From: Aselliscus stoliczkanus
Taxonomy: Eukaryota; Chordata; Mammalia; Chiroptera; Hipposideridae
DNA length: 64,000 nt
Direction of reading: 5' to 3'
Assembly (NCBI GenBank): GCA_033961575.1
Contig: CM066736.1
Coordinates: 79,632,852-79,696,851 of the forward strand
The position numbers and the translations under genes are program-made. This document shows, in pieces, positions 1 to 11,459 of this stretch. How positions within the stretch are numbered: the stretch's first letter is position 1; each line of letters begins with the position of its first letter. The notes beneath the pieces are model-generated. The model ran no database searches, was not told where the DNA came from, and saw nothing but the letters and a program-made list of their open reading frames with translations.

Positions 1-65
1 ATTTCCAGCAGTGAGCAATGGTTCACCAAATTATTTACTAGGATCTTCTGGTAGCTTGTTAAAGA

Positions 66-330
66 AATAGGGGCTTTGGAGTCAGGTAAACCCAGGTGAG
101 AAAGTCACATCTTACAGATTAATTTACTTGTTAATCTTACTTGTTAACTATGTTACCTTAACAAGTTGTGAACAACTCTAAACATTATTTTCTTTATGTG
201 TAAAATAAGCAATAATTATAATACCAGTTTCACAGGTATTTGAGGATTAAATGAGATGACAAAAAAAAATACAATATAGTGCTTGGCAAGTAATAAGACC
301 CAATAAATTGTCATGGTTATTATTATTATA
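66..330 (+). repeat. MIR SINE relic
   Basis: The stretch follows the MIR consensus in order: a 'ctttggagtcag' head, a 'taaaata' core, 'ggattaaatgagatga' and a 'caataaatt' end. It is heavily diverged, as expected of a mammal-wide SINE older than the placental radiation. Confidence 0.7.
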
Positions 331-639
331 AAGAAAGAGCAATGACATTCATATTTATGTCCTGTGGTACTAAGCACATTACCTGGGATCTAGAAAATGC
401 TCAAATGTTTATTGAATTACCAAATCTATACAGTTGTTGTAGAGATCAAATGACAGAATCTGTGTAAAAGTGTTTTGAAAACTAGAAAATACTCTAGAAA
501 TGTGGTGCTACCTATCCCCCACCAAACCCTGACTGGTCAAACGCCTCACTTTTTTTCAGAGAATAGTTGGCTAGATGGGTGTCACTCTTCCTGTTCTTCT
601 CAAAATCAACTTTTTTTTTTTTTTGCTGTGCTAAAATCT

Positions 640-818
640 GATTATTTTACTATTTTTTCTTTTTATTTATTATTAGTTACAGATGTACAAAACAATGCGA
701 TAGTTATCCTTTTCATCCCTTACAAAGTGACCCCCATCCACTGCCCTCCCACCCCCGATATACATATCTACTACAATGCCATTGACTCCATTCCTACACT
801 ATACTCCACATCCCATGA

Positions 819-850
<32 letters not shown>

Positions 851-1043
851 TAAATTACAGTTAACATCTAATATTATTCAGCAACAGCTTCAGATGTACA
901 GTGCAGTGGTCAGGCCTCTATACCATCCATGAAGTGGTCTCCATAACAAGATATGAGTCCATCTGGTCCCCTAAAAAATATTTACAACATTATTGATTAT
1001 ATTCCCCAAACTGTCTCCTCTATCCCTGTGGCAATATTGTAGT
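640..1043 (-). mobile_element. 5'-truncated L1 3' end (antisense)
   Basis: A T-rich start (the poly-A tail read backwards) is followed by sequence that closely matches the segment at 45990-46638 and the reverse complement of the 3' end of the L1 at 31263-34917. It covers only the 3' untranslated region and contains no ORF2 sequence. An (AT)n run at 820-840 lies inside it. No target-site duplication was found. Confidence 0.8.
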
Positions 1044-1699
1044 TTGGAGGCATTTTTAGACCTCACTCTGACCTTACTTCCATTTCTGTGTATATTCTGC
1101 TTGTAGCTGCCCCAGTCAGCTGTCAGGAGCAACTGCTTCAGCGTGGAATCCTACTGCCAAGCATCCTGAATCAAGCTCCACTAGGCCTGGGGTTTTGTGC
1201 CACAGGCAGTCAAATTAGGATCAGAAGCAAAGAGTTTTAATCTCAGTTTTTTGAGACAATCCAAATTTCAAATATCCAGAAAATCTAAACTGATTTTTGT
1301 GAGTTGTTGTATTTTTTTATAGAAATTTATCATCAGTTTATGCTTTCCTTTAGATTTATATTGAATATCTGTTATGAGATAAGCAAGTTACAGTATTGAA
1401 CAAGACAGACCTGATACTTGTGCTCATGGAGCTTACAATCTTGTAATTACTTGAATCACTAGATATGGTTTAATTGTTATGCTTTTGCAAGGGTTTCTAT
1501 ATGAATAAATTCACCAGATGGAGAAAAAATAAGTTTTCAAAGCTTGTGTCCATATTTTTCATTTTTAAAACTATGATCATTTTAGCTGTGAATAGGTACT
1601 AAGGGTCATATTTTCCCCATATCCCTCTCAGAAAGAGGAGGAGGAAGAAGAAAGTGAATTTTACTTTAAAACCACGCACTTCCCTTGTTACCTAATTAA

Positions 1700-2040
1700 A
1701 TCATAACAACTTCAGAGGAAGATGTACTCATCTCCATTTTAAGAAGAACAGAGACTAGGAGAGGTTAAATGTCTTGCTAAGTCTACCACTAACACATACC
1801 ATTGTTAAAATTAGAACCCATAGCTCAGATGGTTAAAGTGTAGTGCTCATAACACCAAGGTTGCCGGTTCAATCCCCGCATGGGCCATGGAGCTGCACCC
1901 TCCAAAACTCGATTGAAGACAACTACTTGACTCGGAGCTGATGGGTCCTAGTAAAACACACTGTTCCCCAATAAAATCCTTTTAAAAAACATTAGAGTCC
2001 AGTGCTGCCTGATTCCCCCACCTAAGCTCTTTCTCAACCT
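1700..2040 (-). repeat. MIR relic split by a tRNA-headed SINE
   Basis: The left part has the reverse MIR core ('ggagaggttaaatgtcttgc'). After the SINE the MIR resumes with 'ttagagtccagtgctgcc'. The two halves are colinear in the consensus. Confidence 0.6.
1818..1989 (+). mobile_element. bat SINE with tRNA-Ile-like head (VES-like)
   Basis: The head has an A box (TAGCTCAGATGGTTA), an anticodon-like loop (GCTCATAAC) and a B box (GGTTCAATCCC) ending in GGGCCA, which is the layout of tRNA-Ile. The tail has 'gattgaagacaactacttga', 'ctgttccccaataaaatcc' and an A-rich end. Imperfect 11-bp flanks (attagaaccca / attagagtcca) suggest a target-site duplication. The tail resembles that of the long Rhin SINEs nearby. 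Confidence 0.75.
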
Positions 2041-2319
2041 CATTCTACCTCAAATCAAGCAACCAACTATTAAGCCAAATAAGTATTATTGAATGTTATG
2101 TTCAATAATATGTTATGTGCCATGGGTGGGATACAAACAAGTATGGTTCTTAAACTCAAGGATCTTAAATCTGGCAGTGACACAAAAATAACATGAACTA
2201 AGCTAAGTGACTCCAAGTATAATAAGAGTTCCCAGAAAATGTACATAAAGGTGGGCTTTAGTGGTTGAAAACACTTTCATAGAAAATATGTAAGTTGCCC
2301 TATACTCTTCTAGGCATGT

Positions 2320-2485
2320 GTATTTCCTATGCTACTAAGTCATATCTCTGATCACATGAGCTTTCTTGCCTTCTTTCCCTCAAAGAATGTGAGCTCCATG
2401 AGGTCAGAAACCATGTTCTCATTTTATTAAATGTTGTGTCCCCACAGTCTAACACAATGCCTACTACATAATAAGATACTTGGAG
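2320..2485 (+). repeat. L2 LINE 3' end
   Basis: It shows the L2 tail order: 'gagctccatgaggtcagaa', 'tgttgtgtccccacag', 'cacaatgcctactacataat'. No coding part is present. Confidence 0.65.
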
Positions 2486-3589
2486 TTTGAAAAAAAAATT
2501 GAATTAAATTGAGATGACTCTTGAGAACTGGGTATGGAAGGATGATTTAAGATTAATAAGGGTTGGGGTGATAGTGGGAGCCAAAGTGAGGAAGTAAGAT
2601 TGAATTTGTCAAGTGTGGTAGAAATAGTCTGAATGGAGCAGAAGTCTGAAAAAGTGAATGTCATAGCTGTTCCAGTGTTCATGGGGACACTTATGACCTG
2701 GAAAGGAAGATTTTTCAATCCCAAAAGCTAACCCTGAGATGATCGATACTATAAGGCAAAGTAGGAAAAGGTAGTTATAACCATCATGAAAACAGAAGCA
2801 GAAGGAACACTGGAGAAACTGATAAAATGCTCATCCTGGACCTTCTGTGAGCAGTCAGTCCAGAGGAATCAGACTATAGCAAGCACCTCTTCAGTGTTGC
2901 TAGACTGCATTCCAGGGCGGAGTTAATGATCCCATCTTTCCATTTGATCATGAAAATGGAAACATCTCCGACCACTAAGGGTAGCCCCTTAAAGGCACTT
3001 GTGTCATTGTAACCTTCCCCTGCCCCTTCCTCCACCAGTCCCACTGGATCCTAATGACTCCTTCTCATTAGCTGAATTGCTAAGTTCTTGAGCCTGCTAA
3101 GGCAAATCAAGGCGAGTCTCAAAAGACAAGAAAGAAAAAAAAAAAGAGTGTTAACCTGTCTTTCACTGAAAAGGCCCAATTTTGAGAGGCTGAGGGGAGG
3201 GGTTTTTCCCATGCTGGAGTCATTTAGCTCAGGTTTCAAGCACAAGGAGGCCTCAGATTCTGGCTGCTATTTAGTGTTGGATTTGCAGGGGCCAAGGAAA
3301 GGCCTTGTCATAAATATTAATCCTAAATGACACATATGCATCCCTAGGACTAGCTACAATACATTGGAGGAAGAAGACCCATTCAAGACGAGAGGCCTCA
3401 AAACATGAAAGCTGCCCCAGCTCACGGAGGCTCTTCAAGGTCTACGAATAGAGAGAAGAGACTTAAACTACAGTATAGATATGTCTTCGTGCCTACAGGA
3501 GTGGGAGGAGAATCTTCAAGGGATTGCTGTTGTCTTTAAAAGGACAAACTCCATACTTGGGTAATTTGAGTTTGTTCTTGACTGAAGCT
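2486..3589. other. unassigned non-coding stretch
   Basis: No recognisable gene or repeat family. The short open frames at 2464-2724 and 3051-3330 lie on both strands, have no domain or splice context and are taken as chance. Confidence 0.5.
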
Positions 3590-3790
3590 TACCAGTTTGT
3601 TTACAAAGAGCTTTCATCCACAATCATTGACTTAACCACAACAACCCTGTGGGGTCTTTATGTCCCAATTTATAGCTGAGGGTTTAGATGTTCAAAGAGG
3701 TTGAAAATATTTAAAATCCCCTGGTAAGAAGTTCCAGGATTGGGATCAGAATCCAGGCTGTCCTTCACCTGGTCCAGTACAGTAATTTTA
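3590..3790 (-). repeat. MIR relic
   Basis: It follows the reverse MIR consensus: 'caacaaccctgtggggtc', 'tatagctgaggg', a 'caaagaggtt' block, and 'gggatcagaatccaggctg'. Confidence 0.65.
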
Positions 3791-4144
3791 TTAAACCAAA
3801 CATGTAATCCCGAAGTGTCATTATGGTTTTTATTCTCACTAAAAGAATCAAATCACAGCCTCAGCTCTGTTATTTTGCTTATAACTCAGAAAACATACTG
3901 AGTCTGTCCATGAGACAGACTTTAGGCTAAGTGCTAGGAATATAGAGATAAATGAGTTACAGTCTTTACTCTCAAGGTCTCAGAGCCTGGTCAAGGAGGC
4001 AGTAATGTAAACAGTGCGGTGCAGGGAGGGAAGTGCTATAATTCAACTAAGAATTGGAAAGAGTTGAATAAAGAAAGATCAAGAGCATCTGAGATCTTGC
4101 TCCCCAGCATATGTCATTAGTTTGGTTCAAATAAACTCTTATAA

Positions 4145-4177
4145 GCCAAAAAAGGAGAGAAAGAAAGAAAGAGAGAA

Positions 4178-4210
<33 letters not shown>

Positions 4211-4310
4211 AGAGAAGAGAAGAGGAGAGGAGAGGAGAGGAGGGAAAGGAGGGAAGGAGGGAAGGGAGGGAGGGAGGGAGGGAGAAAAAGAGAAAGAGAG
4301 AAAGAATCAA
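4145..4310 (+). repeat. purine-only microsatellite (GA/GAAA/GGGA)
   Basis: About 165 bp made almost only of purines on the plus strand, changing from GAAA-type through GA to GGAGA and GGGA units and back to GAAA. It creates long lysine/arginine/glutamate-rich frames on plus and serine/leucine-rich frames on minus; neither is a gene. Confidence 0.95.
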
Positions 4311-4559
4311 CTCTATTTGTAATGACTGGAGTATAGTGTCCCAGGAAAAGTGATGATTAAGTTGAAACTTGAGATATAAGTGGGAGTATATCTTGTGGAC
4401 AAGGGGAAAAGGCATTCCTGGCAGAATGAACAGATGGCCCAAAAGCATGGAGATGTGAAACAGTAAGACTTCCGTGTAATCACTATATGCTAATGCGTAC
4501 AAGAGTTATACTTCCTAGTGTGTCTCCTTCAATCAGTAGTGCCCACCTCAGCAGTTTGC

Positions 4560-4720
4560 ACCAGATTCCATTCATTCATTTTGCAAATGTTTGTTGAACC
4601 CCTACTATATGGTGAACTCTGTTCTAGGGGCTCGGGTATAACAAAAGAAGCAAAATCCCTGCCCTTAAGGAGCCTACAGTAAGTGGGAGGAAGCAGGCAA
4701 TAAAAAAATAATGTGTTAGG
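4560..4720 (+). repeat. old interspersed repeat (L2-like)
   Basis: It has a 'gtttgttgaacccctactat' block, then 'tctgttctaggggctcgggt' and 'tccctgcccttaaggagcct', the order of a common ancient mammalian repeat. The exact family is not certain. Confidence 0.5.
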
Positions 4721-4794
4721 GGGTGATAAGGGATATGTAAACTGGTAGTTACCATAGTATAAAATCTCAGTTCCAAAACTACATTATTTAGGAC

Positions 4795-5060
4795 TTGTTT
4801 GGCTCCACATAACAGAAAAAAAACAATATAACAGAGACTTGTACAACATAAAGTTTATTGCTCATGTAAAGGAGATAGGTAGTCCAGGGCTGTGATAGCA
4901 AGTTGTCAAGTTGTCAGAGACCCAAGCCCCTTCTAACACTTTATTTCGTTGTCCCTAGGGTGTGGGTCTAATCCTCATACTCCAGGATAGATGCTGGAGC
5001 TCCAGGAATCGCATCATCATCCAGACAGCAGGATGGAGGAACAGAGAAGGGTGGGCCCTT
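4795..5060. repeat. old repeat, family not named
   Basis: It contains 'aagtttattgctcatg' followed by 'ggtagtccagggctg', a pattern common to old mammalian repeats. The segment at 42500-42840 has a similar layout ('agagtttatttctggctcac'). I cannot assign a family. Confidence 0.35.
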
Positions 5061-5079
5061 TCCTTTTACAGAAACATAA

Positions 5080-5404
<325 letters not shown>

Positions 5405-5420
5405 CAAAACTAAGGAAGGT

Positions 5421-6089
5421 TTATTTACAAAGAGATTATTATAAAAGTGAAGATCGGGATCCCACAAGGCATAGTGCAGTAAGCTGGGGTTTAGTAGTAG
5501 CTGTGTTGCTACCAACCCAAGGTCCAAATGGACATGGGGAGTGATCGGTTTCAGAACCTAGAATAAAAGAGGAATGTGTAGATTTGGTGCCCTCAGGAGG
5601 AACTGTGACTTTGGTTGAGGGACTCAACCAGCCAGAAATGGCCCAACAAGGAGGAAGCCAAGAGAATAAACACCCTGCCTTCCCTTCCTGTCCTCCCTCC
5701 ACTTTCAGGCCAGGGTTTTGCTGTATCCTAACCTAACTGGAAGCTGGAAGGCACTGAAGCCCTAGGCATGGAGTGGGGAAGGAAAGTGAAAGTGCGTCTA
5801 AAGCACACCAGGAAACATTAAGCATAAGAGGCTGAGGCACTCTCAGTCCCGTGTGGACAAGTCTGGAAACCTCAGATTCCCTTTCCAACTTGAGTTTTGT
5901 ATCTGGTACTATTTCTCTCTCACAGGTCTTCTTTTTTTCTATTCTCTGTCTCATGATCCTTAGGCCTCCTCCCTGCCTGCTCCTAATCATGCTATTTTGA
6001 CTTTTTCTGATTATGGTTCTACCTTTCCAACCCTTGATTAGGTCACTTCCAATCTCTTAGTCTAGAACTTGCGAAAATTAATAAAGGAA
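5421..6089. other. unassigned non-coding stretch
   Basis: No repeat family or exon structure recognised. Open frames on the minus strand (5439-5702, 5733-5990) lack starts in good context, splice signals or known motifs. Confidence 0.45.
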
Positions 6090-6570
6090 CCCCTCAATTA
6101 ACATTGGAGTCAGGAAGGCCTGTAGAGGGAGCTGTCTTGCTCTACCACTCCCATTGTCAATTACCCCAAACAGAAAGACCATGTCAGTTACAGCCTCAGT
6201 TAATTCAGTTACAGACTCCAAAAGGAAGAGACTACCTTGCACTCCCAAAGAAGAAGTGCAGATACTTACTAGTATAGAAGGAGGAAAGAAGATTTTTCTG
6301 TTGCCCAACAACAAGCCCAGCCAATGGAAAAACTGTAGCTTAGCCAATAAGACGCCATTGTTACCTGAACTCTTGCTTTCCTCCAATGAAATTTTACTTT
6401 TCTCTTGCTGATGAGATCCTTGTCCCACCCTCCTTTCTATAAAAACGGTCCATTTGTATAACCCCTCAGTATTTTTCCTACTTGCTAGATGAGATGCTGC
6501 CTGGTTCATGAATCATTTAATAAATCCAATTAGATCTTCAAATTTACTGAGTTAAGTTTTGTTTATTAAC
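6090..6570 (+). mobile_element. probable solo LTR of an old endogenous retrovirus
   Basis: It has the order of retroviral LTR promoter parts on plus: two CCAAT boxes (AGCCAATGG near 6318, AGCCAATAAG near 6342), a TATA-type box (CTATAAAAAC near 6437) and AATAAA near 6520, followed by a T-rich end. No internal viral sequence flanks it. The 5' border is uncertain and no target duplication was found. It resembles class I (gamma) LTRs; the family name is not certain. Confidence 0.55.
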
Positions 6571-7102
6571 TAAGTAAATACTCTCTTTTCAGAAATTATT
6601 TTCATGGGGTGTGCTCCCACTTCAATCTACTCCTATGCCAAGAATAAGAATAGTCTGAGCTGCATAAGTTACAACACCTGAAATATAGAGAGTTCATGAA
6701 CAATGATGTAAATTCACTTTATAGATCAGCACTCCAAAAACATGGATAATTTCAGAATTTTAGTCATCCATTTTGCACCCACCATTTTATTCCTAATCTG
6801 CTATTAGCTGGAGTGTTCCGCTGGTCTCTTTCTTTGCACTATTTTAATTTCAAGGGTCTACTAATAATAGAAAACATAAATACTCCCTCAAACTTAATGA
6901 ACACTATCTTGATGTTCCCTGTTGAAGATACTGATAATCAATTTAATAAATAAACCCTGGGAACAGGGCAGTCAACCCAGGTACAACATCTTATTGTCAG
7001 ATGAACATACAGGCAAATGGGGTAATCACAAATCCCAGGAGAAAAAACTTGAATGTTAAGCAAAGATTGAAAATTTCTGAGAGTTAGCTCTTTTGTGGTG
7101 TG
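6571..7102. other. unassigned non-coding stretch
   Basis: AT-rich sequence with no recognisable gene, SINE or LINE. Confidence 0.45.
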
Positions 7103-7593
7103 TTTTTTTGTTGTTGAAGATTTTATTGGGGAATTGGGGGAGGGGAACAGTGTTGGGGAATTGGGGAAAGAGACCAGTCAATTAGTTGTGGAGGGCGCCA
7201 GTCATCATCTGGCTTCCCGGCAGCAGCTGGTGGTCTCTAAGTTCAAGGTGCTGTGTTCAATCTTAGTTGTGGGTGGGCGTAGCCACCATTCCATGTGGAA
7301 CTAGAACCAGCAGCCTTGCTTTTAAGAGCGCATGCTCTATCCACTGAGCCATCTGGGAGGCAGCTCAGCTGAAGGTGTCGAATTCAGTCTTAGCCACTGG
7401 TGGGCATAGCACACCATTGAACAGGCAATCTTGTTACACCATCTGAGCCATCCAGCCACCTGTTGGCAGTTCAACGACAGCTCAGCTTGGGTGCGGTGTC
7501 ACTGGCCCATGTGGGAATCGAACTGGCGGCCCTGTTGCTCAGGGTTCGCACTTTAAGCCAACTCTTAACCAACTGAGCCAGTCGGCCAGCCCC
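7103..7593 (-). mobile_element. multimeric Rhin-type SINE, long form B
   Basis: Read on minus, it starts GGGGCTGGCCGACTGGCTCAG and holds further tRNA-like heads ('tggctcagatggtgtaacaa', 'tggctcagtggata') separated by blocks with 'ggctacgcccaccc'. It ends in 'ccaattccccaataaaatct'. It is diverged compared with the copy at 26582-27052 and has no clear target duplication. Confidence 0.85.
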
Positions 7594-7824
7594 AGTGGGT
7601 TTTTTTTTGTGGGCAGTCTATGCATTAGTAACTACAGCCTCCACCACCAAAGTTGTTTAGTTTTCCTAAAAACATCAAAATGAGTTTTAAAATGTTTAAG
7701 CAAACTCTGAGATCATAATTATTCTGTTCCTATAGAGAAACTACTATTAAAACTTCTGTATTAATTTACTCACAACAGAATTGGTAGAATTGATTTCGAT
7801 ACAGTCCCAACAACTTTGTGTGTG

Positions 7825-7975
7825 GCTTCAACTCCTAAGCTTCAGATTCGTCATCTATAAATTGGAGATGAAAACACCCGCCTTTCTAAAGGTTGTAAGG
7901 ATTAAGTGAGATAAAGTGTTTAAACCTTGTATCACAAAGCTTAGCATTTAGTAGATACTCAAGAAATATCTGTTT
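7825..7975 (+). repeat. MIR relic
   Basis: It shows 'tcagattcgtcatctataaa', 'gtaaggattaagtgagata' and 'tagtagatactcaagaaata', the MIR core and 3' part. Confidence 0.7.
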
Positions 7976-8099
7976 TTTCCCCCTTTTTAAAGAGTATCCC
8001 AGACAGGAATAAAACTTCTCTGGAGTGACTTTTTAAAAATTGTTTTGCTTTATAGCTTTATTTTCTAGTTTTTCTACATTGATTGTGCATTGCTTTTTT

Positions 8100-8534
8100 T
8101 TTTTAAAGATTTTATTGGGGAATTGGGGGAGGGGAACAGCATTGGGGAATCAGGGAAGGGGAACAGACAAGTTGCTGTCTTGTCTGCTGCGGAGGACGTT
8201 GCTGCACTGGCCCATGTTGGTATCATCATTGCGCTCTTCCCGGATGAGGCAGATCAGTTGCCAGTCTCTGGATGGTCACTCACCGCAGCTGTTTGGCAGC
8301 TCACGCTGGTTGCCAGCCGCTCACGCTGGCTGCCGGCCCCTCACTGTAGCCTATGGCAGCCCACTGCAGCAGGGGCTGCAGCCTACACCATCGCCGGGGC
8401 TCACACAGCCCAACTCCAGCTGGAGCTGTTGTTAGCTGTAGAGGGCAGTGTCACTGGCCCTCATATGTGGGATCCAAATCAGGGCCGCTGGCATCCGAAA
8501 ACCAGCTCTTAACCAATGTGCCACTCGGCCGGCC
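8100..8534 (-). mobile_element. Rhin-type SINE, long form A
   Basis: About 435 bp, running on minus from GGCCGGCCGAGTGGCACATT to a T-run. After CACTGCCCTC it continues with the GC-rich 'agctggag', 'ctgcagcccctgctgcagtg' body and the 'cccaattccccaataaaatc' tail. A 16-bp duplication with one mismatch (tgtgcattgctttttt / tgtgtattgctttttt) flanks it. Open frames inside it are spurious. Confidence 0.95.
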
Positions 8535-8564
8535 TGTGTATTGCTTTTTTTGAAAAGGAAAAGA

Positions 8565-8654
8565 GGAGGACTGGCTGAGTGGCACAGTAATTAGGTGCTG
8601 GCTTAGGAAGTCAGCAGCCCCGGTTCAGGTCCCACCAGTGACACTGCCCTCAAA
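8565..8654 (+). mobile_element. Rhin-type SINE, short form A
   Basis: Diverged copy (ggactggctgagtggcacag) with a short internal deletion after the B box. A 12-bp duplication (aaaaggaaaaga) at 8553-8564 and 8655-8666 marks its borders. Confidence 0.85.
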
Positions 8655-8666
8655 AAAAGGAAAAGA

Positions 8667-9235
8667 AAATAATACTTGAGTTTTTATTAAAAATAAATCT
8701 TTCTGGGAGAATAGCTTTTGGCTATGTCATAGCATAGAGCTTGGAGGTTTAACTGACTCATTCCTTCGGATATGGAGGCAGACTTAGAGTTAATTCTTGA
8801 GAAGCATCTGTAGTCCTGTCTTGGGGTACACTTGTGGCCTACTCCCCTTTTAGATTACTCACAATCAATTGACAGGTTTCACGTTATTTTATGAAAATTT
8901 CAAGTCAACATCAAGACTCAGGCCCTAATAGGCAATTCCACAATCAACCTAAAAGCATTAAATGAAGGAGGTAGGTCTGGACTAGATGAAATAGGAGAAA
9001 CGCAGTGGTGTTAAGGACCTTGGTTAAATGAAAAAGATAAGAATAATATAAAAATGTGTATAGATTAGTGTTTTCAAAACTACTGGCTTAAAAATCATGA
9101 TTTAACTTTTTAATTTTAAAAATTATATGTAGTTACAATGATAAATTCATGTGTACTCATTAAATATTAATATAATTTGGAAAATACAGAAAAGGATAAA
9201 ATGGTTAGATGCCCATAGATTACAAACTAGAACTA
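8667..9235. other. unassigned non-coding stretch
   Basis: AT-rich sequence between SINEs with no recognised gene or repeat family. Confidence 0.4.
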
Positions 9236-9249
9236 TACTGTATTTTAAC

Positions 9250-9393
9250 AAGTTTTTTTTTGTTTTTTTTTGTGTTTTTTTTTAGCTGAGCCATCCTGCC
9301 ACCGGTTGGCAGCTCAGCGGCAGCTCAGCTCGGGCTGGGCCTCGAACTCCTCAGAGCTCAGCTCGCACTCTTGAGCAAGCTCTTAACCAACAA
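9250..9393 (-). mobile_element. Rhin-type SINE, short form B, 5' truncated
   Basis: The minus strand holds 'gttaagagcttgctcaagag', 'gcagctgagctgccgctgag' and a T-rich (poly-A) end, but the first about 20 bases of the head are missing. A 14-bp duplication with one mismatch flanks it (tactgtattttaac 9236-9249; tagtgtattttaac 9394-9407), so the truncation happened at insertion. Confidence 0.85.
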
Positions 9394-9407
9394 TAGTGTA
9401 TTTTAAC

Positions 9408-9984
9408 TGTCCCTCTGTGGTTTTGCTGATTTTATTAATTTGTACTGTAGGACAGTAATGCTCAAACTTTTCACCATCAAGGACCCTCTTTTTTTTTTTT
9501 GTACACAGACTCCACCTCCTTGCTATTATGAATCCCACATTTTGAAATATGTTGTTAACCAAACTAAATTAATTCATAATAATTATTTGTTTCATTATTT
9601 TTTAAATAGTCAAACTCATCTGTGACCGCCTATCAGAGCTGATCTGTCACACTCAGTGAATCATTACAACCCAATATGTAACATGTGAGTTAGGCTGATG
9701 GGTCTCACTGGAGGCTGAAAGTTGTTCTAGAACCCCCATTACCACTTTCATAGACCATTTAAGTATCCAGGAATACCACCACATTGTGAGTTAGTCTTAA
9801 GAAGAAAGTGTTTGCTAAGCTAAGGTAAATTTACCCTAAACCCAGGCAAAATTATCACCACATCTAAATAGGTGGTATCTCAATTAATGAGAGTTCAGAA
9901 TCCATTTGTTTTTATGTTAAGAGTTCTATCTTCACCTTGGAACTAGAATAATTTCCTCATTAAAAACATTCCTTGAGATGGAAT
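9408..9984. other. unassigned non-coding stretch
   Basis: Possibly old degraded repeats; none could be named. No exon signals. Confidence 0.4.
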
Positions 9985-9999
9985 CATTTTGGATTTTTT

Positions 10000-10452
10000 A
10001 TTTTATTTTATTTTTTTAAAAGATTTTTAATTGGGGAATTGGGGGAGGGGAACAGCGTTTGGAGAATCGGGGAAGGGGAACAAACAAGTTGCTGTCTCTT
10101 TGTTCTTTAGTCTAGTTGCGGAGGACGTTGCTTCACTGGCCCATGTTGGTATCGTCATTGCGCTCTTCCCGGATGAGGCAGATCGGTTGCCAGCCTCTGG
10201 ATGGTCACTCACCGCGGCTATTGGCAGCTCACACTGGCTGCCAGCTGCTCATGCTGGCTGCCGGCCCCTCACTGTAGCCTATGGCAGCCCACTGCAGCAG
10301 GGGCTGCAGCCTACACCATCGCCGGGGCTCACACAGCCCAGCTCCAGCTGGAGCTGTTGTTAGCTGTAGAGGGCAGTGTCACTGGCCCTCATATGTGGGA
10401 TCCGAACCAGGGCCACTGGCATCCCAAAACCAGCTCTTAACTCGGCCGGCCC
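10000..10452 (-). mobile_element. Rhin-type SINE, long form A
   Basis: Minus-strand copy about 93% like the one at 8100-8534 by eye, with a small deletion at the head (the junction reads 'aagagctggttttgggatgc' after GGCCGGCCGAG). A 15-bp duplication (cattttggatttttt) lies at 9985-9999 and 10453-10467. Confidence 0.95.
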
Positions 10453-10483
10453 CATTTTGGATTTTTTTAAAAGTAGAGAGTAA

Positions 10484-10608
10484 GGGCCGGCCGAATGGTG
10501 CAGTGATTAAGTGCTGGCTTGGGAAGCCAGCGGCCCCGGTTCGGGTCCCACGTATGAAGGCCAGTGACACTGCCCTCAAAAAACAAACTAACTAACAAAC
10601 AAAAAATA
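10484..10608 (+). mobile_element. Rhin-type SINE, short form A (first of a same-site pair)
   Basis: Head GGGCCGGCCGAATGGTGCAG, end at CACTGCCCTC, then a mixed A/C tail. The left flank aaagtagagagtaa (10470-10483) and right flank aaaatagagagtaa (10609-10622) form its target duplication. A type B SINE sits in the same site directly downstream. Confidence 0.95.
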
Positions 10609-10625
10609 AAAATAGAGAGTAAGTA

Positions 10626-10772
10626 GGGCCGGCCGAGTGGCTCAGTTGGTTAAGAACTCGCTCAAGAGTGCAAGCTGAGCTCTGAGCAACAGCAGTTTGA
10701 TGCCCAGCCTGAGCTGAGCAGCCGCTGAGCTGCCAACAGGTAGCAGGATGGCTCAGCAAAAAAAAAATAAAT
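10626..10772 (+). mobile_element. Rhin-type SINE, short form B (second of a same-site pair)
   Basis: Head GGGCCGGCCGAGTGGCTCAG, then 'agagtgcaagctgagctctg' and an end at 'gcaggatggctcagc' plus A tail. Its flanks aaaatagagagtaagt (10609-10624 and 10773-10788) repeat the target site of the previous SINE. Confidence 0.95.
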
Positions 10773-11203
10773 AAAATAGAGAGTAAGTTCTGCTTAAAAA
10801 TAAAAATTTGTGGAACTTCTGGTAGTCACATTGTTTACTTCAAGAAAAATCAGTGTCCAAAATTATTTCAATACGAAATATTACATCAGAGGTGTCAACC
10901 ATATTCTTAGCCACATCCTCGAATGTCTTAATCAGGCATTCACAAGAAAACCTACCCAGCAAGCAGAGACAATAACATTACCGAATCAGGCTTAAATACA
11001 ACGAAGTCCAGGCCTTTTACAATGAGTCTTTCTACATAGTGAGTCTGAACCTTCAAAGTGTTTTGGTATCATTAATTTGATGGATAGAACCACAGACTGT
11101 CCAGAACAAAATGCTCTCTGCCCTTTATCATGGCTTTAAATCAGAGCTACTAACTTGGTGTTCTAAAGATTACTCTAAATGTTCTATTTTAAGAGAAAAT
11201 GTT

Positions 11204-11307
11204 GGGCTGGCCAAGTGGCGTGGTGGTTAAGAGCTGGCTTGGGATGCCAGCAGCCCCGGTTCAGATGCCACATATGAGGGCCAGTGACACTGCCCTCTAA
11301 AAAAAAA
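11204..11307 (+). mobile_element. Rhin-type SINE, short form A
   Basis: Head GGGCTGGCCAAGTGGCGTGG; perfect 13-bp duplication (aagagaaaatgtt) at 11191-11203 and 11308-11320. Its body ends CACTGCCCTCT, one base longer than most short copies. Confidence 0.95.
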
Positions 11308-11409
11308 AAGAGAAAATGTTATTGCCAAAGATACTTCTTCATTGTTGATTGAGAACACAGAGCGCTTCCAAATGTTCTTAAAGATAGATACATCCTCCTT
11401 CACAGTACA

Positions 11410-11459
11410 CCTGGGTTCAGAGTACACCTGGGTTCACACAACACCTGGGTTCACACAAG
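11410..11459 (+). repeat. small tandem repeat (about 3 units of 17-19 bp)
   Basis: The phrase 'acacctgggttcaca' or 'acacctgggttcagagt' occurs three times in a row (11407-11457). It is a short imperfect minisatellite. Confidence 0.8.

Noticed and set aside
1818..1890. A functional tRNA-Ile gene
   Set aside because: The head looks like tRNA-Ile, but the first stem is not paired, the anticodon is changed and it continues into a SINE tail with A-rich end and flanking duplication.
2098..2122. Short perfect inverted repeat (attattgaa ... ttcaataat)
   Set aside because: A 9-bp stem in AT-rich DNA is expected by chance, and no flanking duplication exists.
4047..4502. Open frames on both strands across the GA tract
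   Set aside because: Low-complexity sequence keeps frames open by chance; no start context, domain or splice signal.
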